DNA of 64,000 nt from the NCBI RefSeq assembly GCF_900324485.2, contig NC_046646.1, forward strand, positions 24,653,251-24,717,250. The letters are read 5' to 3'. The notes under the pieces were generated by a model. The model made no database searches. It was not told the DNA's origin and was given only the letters and a program-made list of their open reading frames with translations. Every line of letters starts with the position of its first letter. Positions within the stretch are counted from its first letter, which is position 1. The translations under genes were made by a program, and so were the position numbers. The stretch is from Mastacembelus armatus (lineage: Eukaryota; Chordata; Actinopteri; Synbranchiformes; Mastacembelidae). Of the stretch, positions 1-13,237 are shown in pieces.

Positions 1-2060
1 CGTCAATTGGCAAATACATACAGTACTGGATGTGCATGTATGCAGAGGAGTTTGCAGCAGGAATTTTCTGACATTTTATAGACAAAGCAGTTGAACAGTT
101 GAACAACCTGCAGATGAAGTAATGAAAATAACTGTTGGTTGCAGGCGAAGATAATTCCTGACAGTGATTTTAGCAGGTGGTACAGCACAGATATCGTGAA
201 CATGTGGCAGCCATCTTGTTTTTGCGACACATTTTCTAAACAGATTCTGAACATTAAAACTACGAAAGTGTCAGTTTTCATCATATTTGATTGACTGTGT
301 TGGGAGAATCAGCTCCTCCAGCTGTTTAGGACCAGCCCATAATACTCAACAACTGGAGTGACTGGAAACTGGAAAATGATCAGCAGGGATTTTTTCAATA
401 AAGCCTTTTTAATACAAATTACATTTGAAAATGTATACAATAAAATCTGATGTGTGAAATCATGAACATTTACAAGACATTGTTGTACAGTATGTGGGAA
501 GAACCAAACCAGCCTGAGTCCGTCAGCAGCTTCAGGTTTTAATGTCACTGAATTTCACTTGACTCTTGATGTGGCTCTATTTAATATTTCATTCAGGAAT
601 TTCCACACTGGTTAGAAATTTGCACCTTTTCAGCTCCATCTCCACCATGTGGCCCCAGTCTGAGATGGACCAGATCTGAACTGGTTTAGTTTATACTGTG
701 GTTGTTTTTTTTCTCAATCATAAAACTGTAAAGCTGTAATCAATTATTCTCATTATATAATACATCTGACAGTTATCATATGATTAGTTTTTAACAACAA
801 ACTGATTGTTCAGTTTATAAAATAATAAAAAAAATACCCGTCATTATTCTCTGAAGTATGAACAAGTCACGAACCCAAAGATGTTGAGTTCAGTGTCAGA
901 GAAAAGCTGAAAACTAGGAAAGTTTCACATTCTGGAGTTGGTGGTAAATTTATGTCACTTTTTGGTGAAATGAACCAAATAGGAGAGAAAATAACATCTG
1001 AAGATAAAATCATCAACAATGTGATGATTGAACATTTTAAAGGTACAATCTGCCACATGAAACTGTTAACTACAATTCCCAGGGTGCATTTTGGGAAGAA
1101 ACATCCTATCACCCAGATCAAGCTTCTGCAATGGGAGCTGGTGACAGTGATTTTAGTCTGCAGGATAAACCAATTCACTTTTGAATGCAGGCACAATTAA
1201 GGACAAATTTAATAACTCTGGCAGCTGAGGCTCATGGGTACTGTAGTTTCTAGAGTTCTGATAAACATATGATTCTGTTCTTTAAAGAAAATATTTCAGT
1301 GCAGAATAATTCACCCACTTTACTCTGTTTTCTATTTCTATTTCTATTATTTATATACAGTTTGCACTTCAATTATTTCTGGTTAAACTTTCCTCAGCAA
1401 CTAGGGGTCACACACTTATAGTGTTGCAGCTTTGCAGCTCCACCTGCTTCTATTTTATGGGCTGAAAAAACATTTAGAATAATAAGTTTTTAAAACTGCA
1501 TCCTGTTTGAGATAAAACTGAATTTAGCCTGAAAAAAATGCTCCTTTAAGTAGCTTTAGAATTAAAAAACATTCCCACACTGTTTTGTCGCAGCTCTGCA
1601 GGGAAGCTAAACGCTGTTACCCCAGACCCTGTGGCTTCACTCTTCCATCCAGTGGAAAGATCCTGCCTGTTTTGTTTCTCCAATCATCAGCCTGACATGT
1701 GGTATCTGTGGAAACTTTGGGATCCATTAGAAATTCTGCAAGTTTGAATTGGATTAAATATTTTTAGCTGACAGCTCAACGTGCGATAACTTTTTCCTGG
1801 TTTTTCCAGACTTGTTGAACTATAGAGACTTCAACATCTCGTGTTAGGAAGTTCTTCTTTCAGGACTGGGTGGCATAGAGTCCCCCTGCCAACATCCCAG
1901 GACTGATGTGGAGCAGAAGTCTGGTGGGGGAAGAAATTCTGCTGCTGGTGACGTTCAGAGAACATGGAGGCAGGAAGTGATGTAGAAAGCTTCTCAGTTT
2001 TTAGGGGAGAATGTTTAGTCCAGATCCCCAAAGTCCAGCGTCCAATAAAACACCTCCTCC
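1..2060. other. AT-rich intergenic DNA downstream of cdx1
   Basis: No exon, RNA gene or recognisable transposon was seen here. The stretch is AT-rich with short open frames lacking any family resemblance. It probably includes the cdx1 3' UTR at its right end, because the cdx1 stop codon lies at 2061-2063 on the minus strand, but no polyadenylation signal could be assigned with confidence. Confidence 0.5.
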
Positions 2061-5000
2061 TTAGTACTCCTCTTTGATGCTCAAAGGCAGCGATGAAGGA
2101 GACACCAGCCCATTGCTTCCGCTGCTGCTTGTCACCATGCCGCTGCTGTTTCCGTGGAGACTGCCTCCTCCTCCTCCGTTGCCGGCGGTGGGCGGGGTGG
2201 CTGTGGTGGTGGAGGAGGCCGGCTGCTGGAGCTTCTTCTTGTTGATCTTGCGTTCCTTCGCCCGGCGGTTCTGGAACCAGATCTTCACCTGGAGCAGAGG
2301 GACAGTGTTTTACTGCTCGAGTCAAACGTCTTTTAGAAGACGGATCATCCTGTCTCAACCAAATCTCATCACAATATGTCCAAAGATTGCTGAGAAATTT
2401 TAGTCTGAACTGATTAAAAAAAGAAGTTAAGATCTGACAGAAGTGCAGTGAAGACATTATAAAGGTTTTATTTTTCATTGGTGTGATGTTGTACCTGTCT
2501 CTCAGACAGACCGAGTGCTGTGGCGAGCTCCGCCTTCCTCCTAATGGTGATGTACTTGCTGTAGTGAAACTCCTTCTCCAGCTCCAGACGCTGGTGGTCG
2601 GTGTAAACCACCCGGTACTTGTCTTTAGTCCGTGTCTTTCCGTCTGTGAAACACAGAAACAAAAAACAGACTCTACATGTAAATCTGTGGGACGGAGAAA
2701 CTAAAGGGGCATTCCACACATATTTCCTTTTTCCATTTACACATGAAAATGAGTTTATTCCTCCAAGTCTGAGAAAATGACCCTGACCATGTATTAATGA
2801 CTCAAATACTGTTTGCAAATGATTTGTGGACATTTTATTGTTTCCAGGTGGTTTTAGAAAAGTGCACTGTCCAAAGTGAAGCAACTCAACAACAAAGAAA
2901 TGGCTCAGTCTCTTCTTCTGTATCTTTTTTTTAGACCGCACCACAGCAACATCTGGTGAAGGTCGTGTTAATGGTCGCGAGGCTGCAGGACAAAATAAAT
3001 ACAGGTACTGTACTATGCTGCTGCTTATTTTGGGAAGTTATTGATTCATTCATCAGATTTTCAGACTTGACAGTTGTGATTGATAGTTGGCAGCTGTCTG
3101 ACTGTCAGAGCCTCAATTTCTGTGGTTTTTCAAACGATGTTCAATTGGCAGCAGCTGGTTCAGTGTGTGTGTCACTGAGTCCAGATCCCAGAGACTGACA
3201 GCACCAATTAACGTGTGTGAATCCAGAACCTGGTTCAGCTTATGGGTCTGAGCCGTAGACCCCCGTTGTTGTCAAAAAAAAATTTTTAAAAACCCAGCAG
3301 GGACCCACACCGCTGACCTGGCTCACATGGTTCTTCCTCACCAACAATGGGAGGCCCGTCTGGTTTTTGGAAAAAGACGGGCCTCCCATTCCACTGCACA
3401 AAATCACACCAGCTGTTAGTATGTAAAAATATGTATGAGGCCAATGGAGTTGTAGTATTTTATATTGTGTTATAAACGTGTCTCAGAAACTGTGGTTAGA
3501 GTCCAGTCAGACTGATGGAGACGTGAGTTCTCACCATGACTCCTGTATTCAAATAGAAAACCTGCCAGCGCTGGATTTGCATAGACCAGCTTTTATTCAG
3601 TGTTGACCTGTTACTGTTTAAACTCAACACTGTCAGAGGGTGAAGCTGGTAAATCAATGAGCATTAAATATAAAGAGTTGGGCTGTTTTTCAAACTTAAA
3701 CCTAAAGAAATTTGTTTAAAACTTAAAAGAATCCAGGAAACTCCCCAAAATACCAAAAATGTCCGAACAAAACTTGAGGAAAAGGAAGCACAACTGGATA
3801 TTTTCATTTGATATGAAGGTACAACCACAGAAAATGGTACAATTATACAGGTGACACTCAACTAAAAACACGTAGGCCTAAATAACGTTCACTGTGAATA
3901 TACTGTTGGGCTTCAACAACATCCGACACTGTCGTAGAAAAGGAAAGTCTCACTTTAACTGGAATTTAAAAGCTGTGGATGATGACGGGACCGGGCCCCG
4001 AGCACCAGGCCGTTTACAAATCAGCTGTTTGTCTGCAAAAACAAACATATAAACACAACAACTGAGCTGCCAAACTGGGAAGAAGAACAAAAATCTTACA
4101 CCTGAGAGAAACAATGACTTGTGGGATATTTGTTCCTTCTTGAGCTTTGACAAGTCTGAGGTCAGACTCTGGAAACACTCGGACTGTTGTGTTAATTAAA
4201 GGCCTTCAGGTCTCGTTAACACTGAGCACACAACAGTGAAATAAGTGATGTGTGTCTCTTCTTTAAACACCGTCTGTCTTCGTGTAATTGGTCACTGGGG
4301 CGAATTAAAGCTCAAACATTTTAGTTTCGGGGAGACATCTGTCCGAACTGTCCAGTTTCTGCTCCATTTGTCAGAAAGTAAAAACCAACAGTTTGATTCT
4401 CCATCGGCGAGACGCTAATGAAGGAGCGTAAATCAAAAACCTCTTCACTTTCCCCCTGGAGAGACAGATGTTTTATTCTGAAGTACAGCTGCTGCTGATG
4501 CAGTGGCCTCTGTTCACAGTGTCCCACCTTCAAAAATACGTTTGGCTCATATTTGACTTCTGTGTCGTTTCCAACACCTCAGGGAAAGTGTCTCTGGACG
4601 TGGAGAAATGATTCATGACATCAGAAATATTCCAGTAAACACACGGACAGAGCTCTTTGTTAATCCCCCACACTGGGAATCACTGAAACTGATGAGTTTT
4701 ATTCAATTTAAGGCTGAATTATATCTAAGCTGAATAAGTTTCTAACTACATCCACTCAAGCTGTTTGCTACCTGCAGCAGCTCATTCATAATTATGAATA
4801 TTGTCATAAGCAGCTGGGAAGCATTGACCAATCAAAAAACAAAATATTAAACTGTAAAACATGAAATATGAATTTAGTGAATGAATCTTATTTGACGTTA
4901 ATTCAACTATTCAGAGTCACCATGAGCTGTTCTGGTTCCTGCATCTTAACTCATGAGCTGAATGAACAAACTACTTGTTCAATTATGTTTTTACAGAAAC

Positions 5001-7061
5001 CAAACTATCAGACCTCCCAGCATGCATTGGCAGAGAGTTCAACTCCTGTTCTTTTACTTTGAAGGACCCATTCATATGAACTTAGGTCCTGGTTGTTTTT
5101 TTTCAGACACGAATGAAGCCGATGGTTCGTGTATTCAGACTTTAACAAAGACTCTGGGAGCAGCTCAGATGTGTCTTGGTACTGATGTTGGTACAAAATG
5201 GCCTCAGCAGCTGCAGCTTTAACTTCTACAGGTCAAATGAAAACCTGACTCTGGAAACTTAGGAAACAAATCTGCCTGAAACACCTGATCATGTGACAGT
5301 TTTCTAAACACCTGAGATGAGATGTGAATATGAAAAAGGTCTTGGCGTTAATGTGACTGATCACACCTGAAACCCTGAATAATGATCCTGCCATGTGTTG
5401 GGGGGTCAAAGGGGCCTCGGGGCCACACTTCTTTTGCCCCCGGGCCCCAGAGGAGGTTAGTGCAGCTCCTGGGAAAGTCCAGGTGAAAATCAGAAGAAAC
5501 GCGGGTCGCACTTCAAAGTGAGAACTGTCTTGTCGACTCTTGTCTTCTCCGCCCAGGAACAAGCCGAGGACAAAGGCCCGGCTCCGGGGGCCACGGGGGG
5601 AATTTACATCACAAGGCTTCGAACCGGCTTCAAACCGGATTCACACGTTTGATCCGGCGTCAGGAGGGAACGTGGGAATATTTGCTCTTCATCCAGGGAA
5701 CATGGAGTCGACGTCAATAACAGCATGTTTTCTATTATTCATGTAAATTATGTCGCATATTAAAATGTAAAAATTAAAACATCCTGCATGGAGATAAATA
5801 AAAACCAAAACACGGTCGATTAAAGCGGAACTCGGTAACAACAAATTAGATTTAAGGCTCCAAAATAAAATCAGGATCAGAAAATATTCACTCAGGAAAA
5901 AAATCCCCTCAACACAGTTCAGATGATAAAACATGACTGAAAATAAATGAACTGAGGAGAAAACTGGATTTATTTTGCGTTAAAAATCCTCTGATGGAGA
6001 AAAAAATCAATTAAACCGAAGAAGTAAACGAAATGACCAGAAAGGCCTGAACGTGGTGAAAGAAAAACTGATGAAATCTGTAATTATCTGTCATTTAATC
6101 AATAAAAACTTCCATTATTAGGATTTTGCTGTTGATGTGATTTGCACATCACATGTGCCACAATTTTAAAACAATTTTAATAATAAGTATTTTGTCTTGA
6201 ATCAGTTTTATTGCCATAAAATCTTTTCTCCGTTTCCTCTGAATTTCACGTCGAGTCTTCAGGCTTTTTAATGGACGATAAGATGCAAATAACAACATGA
6301 GCCGCTGATTAAAACGAGACCGGGCCTCTTATCTGCCTCTTAGGAAAATGTGAAACAGCCTGTTGGAGTCAAACCTGTTAAAAAGCAGCAGCTGCTGGAA
6401 AAATGAAGCAAAAATTGTGGAAAAGTCCAAATAAACGGAGGCGACAGCTGTTAATATTATGTGACTGTTATATGAAGATTTGCTGAATTAAAATAGTTGT
6501 TTCCAGACATGATCAGGAATAAGAAACCTGGACCCGGGTCTTACTTGGGTTGGAGGGCGGTGCGGACGAGCGTCGTATCCAGTCGTACGGGTTCCTCCTC
6601 TGCGGGGATCCGGGGGACAGCTGCCCGGCCGACGCGTTGAGGGACGCGGGGAGCAGCGCAGGCTGCCCGGCGAAATCCGCAGGGCTGAATCCCAGCGTGG
6701 GCCCCACCGCTCCGGCCATGGTGGAGGCCCCGGGAGCCCCGCCGGCCGCGGCTGCTGCGGCTGCAGCGGCGGCGGCGGCCGGGTGGCCGTAGTGGTGCGA
6801 GGACCAGTCGTCCCGTGTGGGCGGAGGAGGAGGCGGGTAGGCCGGGCTCCAGCCGCCGGCGCCCGGCCCGGCCTGCTGCGCCGAGTGCGGGTCGCTGCTG
6901 ATGCCGTGGTGGTGGTGATATCCGGCGAAGTCCGAGTACTGTGGCGGGCCCGGGACCGGGAAGTTCTGCGGGCTGAGGCTGAGGCCCGGGTGGCGGCTGA
7001 CCGGGTTCTGGTGCGGGTACATGGCCGGGTCCTTGTCCAGCTGCAGGTAACTCACATACAT
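2061..7061 (-). CDS. cdx1: Caudal-type homeobox transcription factor Cdx1
   Basis: Nuclear homeodomain factor of the ParaHox family that patterns the posterior axis and gut. Three coding exons on the minus strand are joined by GT-AG introns: 7061-6545, 2643-2495 and 2288-2061, giving 297 residues. The N-terminus [11 protein letters not shown] is the Cdx signature with one extra Gln. The first exon holds a four-His run, a Pro run, a 12-Ala run and the Cdx hexapeptide region NPYDWIRR. The homeodomain (about residues 177-240) starts [20 protein letters not shown] and carries the helix-3 core [14 protein letters not shown], split by intron 2 just before the Val, as in other Cdx genes. The C-terminus IKEEY matches fish Cdx1 rather than Cdx4. 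An in-frame ATG lies one codon upstream (7064), but MYVSYL is the conserved start. Whether this is the a or b paralogue is not resolved. Confidence 0.93.
2644..6544 (-). other. cdx1 intron 1
   Basis: This 3.9-kb intron has a donor reading AA|GTAAGA at 6545/6544 and an acceptor ending TTTCACAG at 2644. It holds one copy of an unclassified dispersed repeat (about 3159-3390). The rest is AT-rich without a recognisable gene. Conserved enhancers are plausible in a Cdx intron, but none can be shown from one sequence. Confidence 0.7.
3159..3390 (+). repeat. Unclassified dispersed repeat, copy A, ending in a 16-bp palindrome
   Basis: The body runs from a TTCAGTGTGTGTGTCACTGA stretch through CCAGAACCTGGTTCAGCTTA to a block beginning CACACCGCTGACCTGGCTCA. 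Clearly related sequence occurs at 22792-22976 (same strand) and 40529-40787 (opposite strand). Copy A ends in a perfect inverted repeat: AATGGGAGGCCCGTCT at 3346-3361 and its complement at 3375-3390, around a 13-nt loop. No coding capacity is visible. It is probably a non-autonomous element, class unknown. Confidence 0.65.
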
Positions 7062-7578
7062 CATTGCAGGTGAGGGGGGGCCCTCGGCACAGTGCGGATC
7101 CAGTCTGCCTCTGTCCTGTCTCACCTGGTGCGCAGGTAAAGCGAGCTCCACTGTGCGTCTCTCTCTCCTCTACCTGTCCACACCTCCACCTGTTCCCGGT
7201 GTCTGTGGTTTCTCATCAGCTGCCCGTTAAAACCTGCTGCGGTCACATGGGCCCTTTATGGCTCTTATCTGCCCCTGTCCCTCAGCCTGCCCTGCTCTTC
7301 CTCACCCCCTCACCCTCCTCATCACCGCAGCACTAGACACAAACCGACTGTCCCCTAAAGATTTTGATCCATCAACCAAATTAAAGAAAAAGTCTAAATC
7401 CACCGAGCAGGTGACCCGGGCCTCCTGCCCCTCCTCCCCGGGCTGCGGCTCCTCATATCAGCCTCAATTTGCATCAGAGTCCGCTGCTGCATTTCAAAGG
7501 CTGCGATCAAAGGACCAGACCAGTTTACAAAGGAGGGTAAACAGAAAAGGCGAGTCAGAGGGTCGGCGGACGGGTCAC

Positions 7579-7592
7579 ACCATCATCATCAC

Positions 7593-7627
<35 letters not shown>
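7579..7627 (+). repeat. (CAT)n microsatellite
   Basis: A near-perfect CAT/ATC trinucleotide run lies about 0.5 kb upstream of the cdx1 start codon. It is simple sequence with no coding role seen. Confidence 0.95.
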
Positions 7628-8285
7628 ACATTAAAACTAGTTCAACATTTAATCTGCTGTGAATTTGTGGGAAAAAGTGTCTGGATTATTTTCAAGTTAA
7701 ATTTCTTTGATTCGCCTCGTTGACTCATAAATAAACTTATTAAAGTGACTTTGTTCATGAAATGACTCTTGAACTCTCTGTTCAACATAAACCAAGTGTT
7801 TTCTGCACATTTTAAAATATTATAATTCTTTTTTTCCGCATTAAAATAAAAAATTAAAAAACGGAAACGTGTAACTCACATCCCCTAAGAAAAAAACTCA
7901 GATCATAATTATTTATTGTTAAAATACTTGTACTCTGAACTACTGTACTACATTTATGTAGTAGTCGCAGTAGTAATACTCATTAGATTATGGACGAATT
8001 TCTACAATAAAATTAAACCACAACAGTAAAACAACAAATTTTGCTTAAACAGGAATTAGTTTCCATTTTTTACACATTTGTTCAGTAAATTCAAGTTTAG
8101 TTTAAATCAAAATAAATAAAATCTGTTTAATTGAAAAGTGAATTTCATGAGATGTTTGTAAATGAGTCAAATTTATTTGTTTGGTTCAGTTTTGTTTTTC
8201 AGATCCTTCATATTTCACCTAAAAACACGTAAAAAACATTAATCATCACTTCAAACTTTGTGGAAAAGGATCAGTTTTCCTTCCA

Positions 8286-8367
8286 GCATTGATTATATTC
8301 ATTATATTGATAATATTGATTATATTGATTATATTGATAATATTGATTATATTGATAATATTGATTG
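8286..8367 (+). repeat. AT-rich minisatellite of ATATTGATT/ATATTGATA units
   Basis: About nine tandem 9-bp units alternate between ATATTGATT and ATATTGATA, so the array also reads as an 18-bp higher unit. No function is indicated. Confidence 0.85.
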
Positions 8368-9169
8368 GTGATGTGTTTGTTAGAGGAGCTAAACATTTGT
8401 TTTTACATATTTGTGAATATTTTCTTTATTATACATCATAACATATTATACCTGTTTTTTATCCGTCATATATTCAGTTATTATCATTTTCATTTGAATC
8501 TTTCACAGTTTGATGGAAACGCGTCTTTTTTCTTTCTGTATGTAACAACAACAACAGTCGGTCACATTTTCTCTGCCTGTTCTTGTTGTTGCTCTAAAAA
8601 CACTTCGACTGTTTTCATCCATGTGCGAGTTGGGAGGAAGCAAAGATGGAGTCAATCGACAAGACGCCATCGTCACTTTTCCTGCTGGATCTCTGTCCAC
8701 TCTGAGGTCGACACGCACCAAACAACATATGGCCCCGAGGCATGATGGGAAACACTCTTCACCGTGAATCACAGATATTGATATAGATATTGACAGAGAT
8801 GGATTTGGTGCCATATGCGAAGTAAATGTGGCTCAGTGGTCAAACCGGGTCACTACAACTTCAGCGTTCACGTGACGCACACTGGCCCGAGAAAAGAGCA
8901 GCTGGACAACTGGGAATTTAATTTCCTGAGCGTCAAAAAGAAAAAAAAGTGAAATGATTCATTTGTGATTTGGATTTAATCCACTAGATTAAAAATCTGA
9001 TGTTACATCTGGTGGAGCTGTGGGATATTTCAATTTGTTCCCACTCGTGAGTGTGAAGTCGACTGGAAGTCGAGCTGCTCGGCCTGCAGGAGTCTCAGAG
9101 CCACTTCAGTCTTTTTATGGATGGATTTTTTTCAACGTATGTGTCACTGAGAAACTCTCAGAGGAAGGA

Positions 9170-9285
9170 CTGTGATCCAGTATTTTCCCAGGACACACCG
9201 AAAGGCCCCGGTTGTCCAGGGTTCAAACCCACAACCTGCAGCTGTGAGGCAGCAGTGCGAACCACTGCTCCACAGGGCCTCAGTC
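9170..9285 (+). repeat. Decayed fish dispersed repeat (GTTCAAACCC / CCACTGCTCCAC type)
   Basis: The phrases AAAGGCCCC, GGGTTCAAACCCACAACCTG, GTGAGGCAGCAGTGCGAACC and ACTGCTCCACAGGGCC occur in the order typical of a repeat scattered through teleost genomes. A second, more decayed copy lies at 10490-10630 in the same orientation. The Repbase family was not assigned. Confidence 0.55.
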
Positions 9286-10489
9286 CTTACTCTTTGTATT
9301 GTATTTGAATGTGTTTTATTAAAGCACTCTTATTTCCCACCTGTAGGGCAGGTAGAATTTATGCCTTGCTCTTGATCACGTTGCCGCAGGGACTTGAACT
9401 GACGACCCTGCAACAGAGGCCGCCATCCCATCCCCCCTGCGATCCCCCCGTGCCCTCCTGAAGAGGAATTATGTGTCTTTATGGATTTATGGGAGATTTA
9501 TTGTTTTACGCTGATGAGTATTTAGTCTGCTGCAGTAAAGTCACATAAACGCCACAATAATTCTCATCACACACACGAGTATTTGAGTTTTCAAGTGTTT
9601 GATAGACGTTAGATTGAGGCTGCAGCTTCTGGTTCTGCTGCGTCTGTCAAATACTGTTAATCAACAAAACGTCATTTCTAGAGATAATTTTGTACCAAGA
9701 CATTTTATCTTCACATTTATATTTTCAGCCATGAAATTATGTTTGTTTCTGGAAATATTAACTTACATTATCTCTGTGTTTCTTACGTCCAATTAAAGAT
9801 TCTTCATTTTTATTCTTACAACATAATAAAGTCACTTTCTAACAGAAACAGTCATTTCTGAAATAGACAAATGTCAAATTACATTTATTTTCCTTTGAAA
9901 TCAGGCGTCTAATAATGAAACCAGCTTACACAGAAAATGTTTTGTCCAACATTCAAGTCTGATTTATTTCAACTTGTGTAAAGTTCATTCCTGGCAAAGC
10001 TCATAAACCGAGTCGTTTTATAGTCGCCATAAAGTCCGACTCAGGTAATAATGATCAGATTTTTGTATTATGTTCTAGATTAAAGGGTGTCTGACCTTTG
10101 ACCTTGTGTTTTATGAAATTAAGATTAAACATAACATTTTTATTTAAAGCTGAAAAAGCAGCTACTGCAGACAAAGGTTATGACTTTTAGTTCAGTGCTG
10201 CAGATTTAGTGAAACTTTCACTCTGTGAGCTGGATGATGATGGAAATGCACTGACTTTATATCCAATCATATTATTACTCTTCATGATAATGAATATTAT
10301 ATGATGATGATATGTAAACATCACATCTTTAATCTTACAGGAGTCAAACAGCTGCAGGTCAGGCTCAGATCAGCATGTGAAGATGGTTTAGTGGTTGATC
10401 ACATCATTAGGTGATCTTCATTTCTTCGTATGAAGGGAAGGACATAGAATAATAAGAAATAACATTTAATAAACAAAGTGCACAGGCAG

Positions 10490-10630
10490 GTGGGAAGGGG
10501 AGGACACAGGGACACAGGGACAACATGCAGACTCAAGACAGAAAGGCCCCGGGTCCACCTAGGTTCAGACCCTAATCCTAACCTGCTGCTGGGAGGACAC
10601 AGTGAAACACCACTGCTGCACTGGGCCGCC
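10490..10630 (+). repeat. Second decayed copy of the same fish dispersed repeat
   Basis: It shows GACAACATGCAGACTCAAGA, AGAAAGGCCCCGGG, AGGTTCAGACCC and CACCACTGCTGCACTGGGCC in the same order as the copy at 9170-9285. It is too diverged to give ends or target-site duplications. Confidence 0.55.
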
Positions 10631-12049
10631 CTGGACTAGTCTCTAGGTTCTGCTGTGACATGTTTGAGCTCTGACTTTCAGTTGAATCCACTTATTATTT
10701 TTTATCCACACACTAATGAGAATGAGGACCTAAAGGCCGGAGCAGAGATAAGGAGGATTGTGTGAGTGTCCATCTTGTTTCTGTTTCCCTCTGTCACCTG
10801 TCATCAGGTGAACCATTAACCAGCTCCCCGTCATAAAACTCCACTTTATGGAAAGTTTGATGATTGTGGTGGGTTGTAAACAATGAAGCTTTTTATGGCC
10901 TCGCTGGCTGTTGTTCACCTTGACACAGTTTGCATGCAAGAAAAACTAAGGATTGTTTAACCCTCTGTAGTCGGGTGTTATGTGACTGCCTCTTTATTTT
11001 CATTTTAATAAATGAATTAAAAAATATCAGAGGAAATGTCCAGTAAAATGAGTCTGATGTCTTGGCTCTCACAGATAAATTAATGTCGTGGATTTGACAA
11101 AGTGAGTTTGAGACAAAACACTTAGCCCCATGTGGATTTTCTGCTCCTCGGTCCAGGAGGAACAACCATGACATGAAGGAAGAGAAGACAAAAATATATG
11201 TGCATGAATAATTAAACGTGTGTTTGAATGAGTTTGTTTTGTATTTATATCCTAAATCTGTGTTTCCCATAGATCATAGGCAGGTGGTTCTGACACAGAC
11301 GTGTTTTACAGTCGTACAGTCGGTAAGGAAGAGGACACATGTGGGTTTGTGTTTCAGTTTGTTTCCCTTTTTCTCAGAAACACACACTCACACATGTTCC
11401 TGCACACAAACACATTTGCATGCTGGTTTATGAAACATAAGAAACACTACTTACAGTAGTTTTGTTAATGGTTTGCATGGATGGATTAGGGGACAACAGG
11501 CCCCTGTGACCCCCCACCACTCTACCTTTCTAATGGCCGAACACCGTGATGTGGAGCCTTTTTGTGTTTTTACATGTAGATGTTTCTGTTTTTAGTCAAA
11601 CTCTCACCCGTTTTTCTCTGTCGCCATTGTGGTTTTGTGTCCTTGTTGTTTTGCATCTTTTTCTCTTGTTTTGTGGCTTTTTGTAGTCATTTGATTGACT
11701 TTCCGACAGGGGCCCCCTGACACCCTGGGCCCCGTGGCTGTGCCTGGGCTGTCACCTCTGGGTTAACATGTATATAAACTGTATTATTGTTCATGCTGCG
11801 TCAGATCTGAAGTCTCCTGATTACCAGGAGCATTTTTAAAGAAACAAATCCAAATACTCTTCAACAGCAGCAACATAAATATTCACAGTTTGTTTATACA
11901 CATCATGTTAACAGATTATTATAGACGAAAATTTCAATATGTCATTTCAAAGTTTTTCCTTCTTCTTCTTCTTCTGATGAAAATAACTGTCGTTTGACCA
12001 TTGACGCCACCACCTGGTGATAAACCGCATCTTCTGATATTTCCGTTGA

Positions 12050-12475
<426 letters not shown>

Positions 12476-12504
12476 ACCTGATCCCGAACCCCCTAAGACA
12501 CAAC

Positions 12505-12520
12505 GGCTCTTTTCAGAGCC
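12505..12520 (+). terminator. Histone mRNA 3' stem-loop (H4 copy 1)
   Basis: GGCTCTTTTCAGAGCC forms the 6-bp stem, 4-nt loop structure bound by SLBP, with flanking CAAC and ACACA as expected. It directs U7 snRNP-dependent 3' cleavage instead of polyadenylation. Confidence 0.95.
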
Positions 12521-13237
12521 ACACACCTGATCTGACGAGCTCAGTCCTTAGTGTTTTTGTTTTAAATTTTATTCCCAAACATGAAACATCATGTGACACG
12601 TTGTCGACACGTGAACCACGTGGTCCAGACAGTGACGTGAATAAATGTCTAAAACATGAAGAGAAACTTTATTAGAAAACCTGTCGAATAAACGATTAAA
12701 GTGAGTTTTGACGCATCTTGTCCTGATGATGCCGGAACAAACTTAAATTACTCCGTCAGTAATATAAAACAATAAATCATTCAAATCTGTAAAGAGTCTA
12801 GTTTTATTTGTCAACGCTCACAACAACAAAACGCTTTTGTGCTTTAGTAAAATAAAGGAGACAGGGTGCTCTCTCTCTCTCATCTCTCTTCACAGACACG
12901 TAAAAAAAAACAACCAGAATCTCAGCGAATACGTGTCTCATAAAAATAAGAAACATATGTCTGGAAAGTTTGAAATGTTTTCTTTTACATTAAACAATTC
13001 AAGTCGAAAACAAATCATCACTTTTTATATAATTCGTTTGAAAATAAGGAGCGACACGGTTTTTCCTGTCTCACCTCATTATAGCTCACGTGATCCCGCC
13101 TCCCACTGGTCGGACTGTTCATATGGAAATAATCTGAGCGGAACCAGGTTTTTTATGTCCACGCCCCCGAGAAATGGCATAAAACGTCAAGCCTCATCGT
13201 AGGATTTATTCACTATTCACTTTTCCTGCACCTTTGG
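12521..13237. other. Spacer between H4 copy 1 and the piggyBac transposase
   Basis: AT-rich spacer. Part of it is probably the 5' non-coding end of the piggyBac element, but no TTAA-flanked terminal repeat was identified with confidence. No host gene was seen. Confidence 0.4.

Noticed and set aside
9210-9235. GGTTCAAACCC as a tRNA B-box
   Set aside because: No A-box, cloverleaf or anticodon arm could be placed; the phrase belongs to a dispersed repeat.
10957-11766. TTAACCC at 10957 and GGGTTAA at 11760 as possible piggyBac ends
   Set aside because: The similarity stops after seven bases and no transposase or internal repeat symmetry was seen, so it is probably chance.
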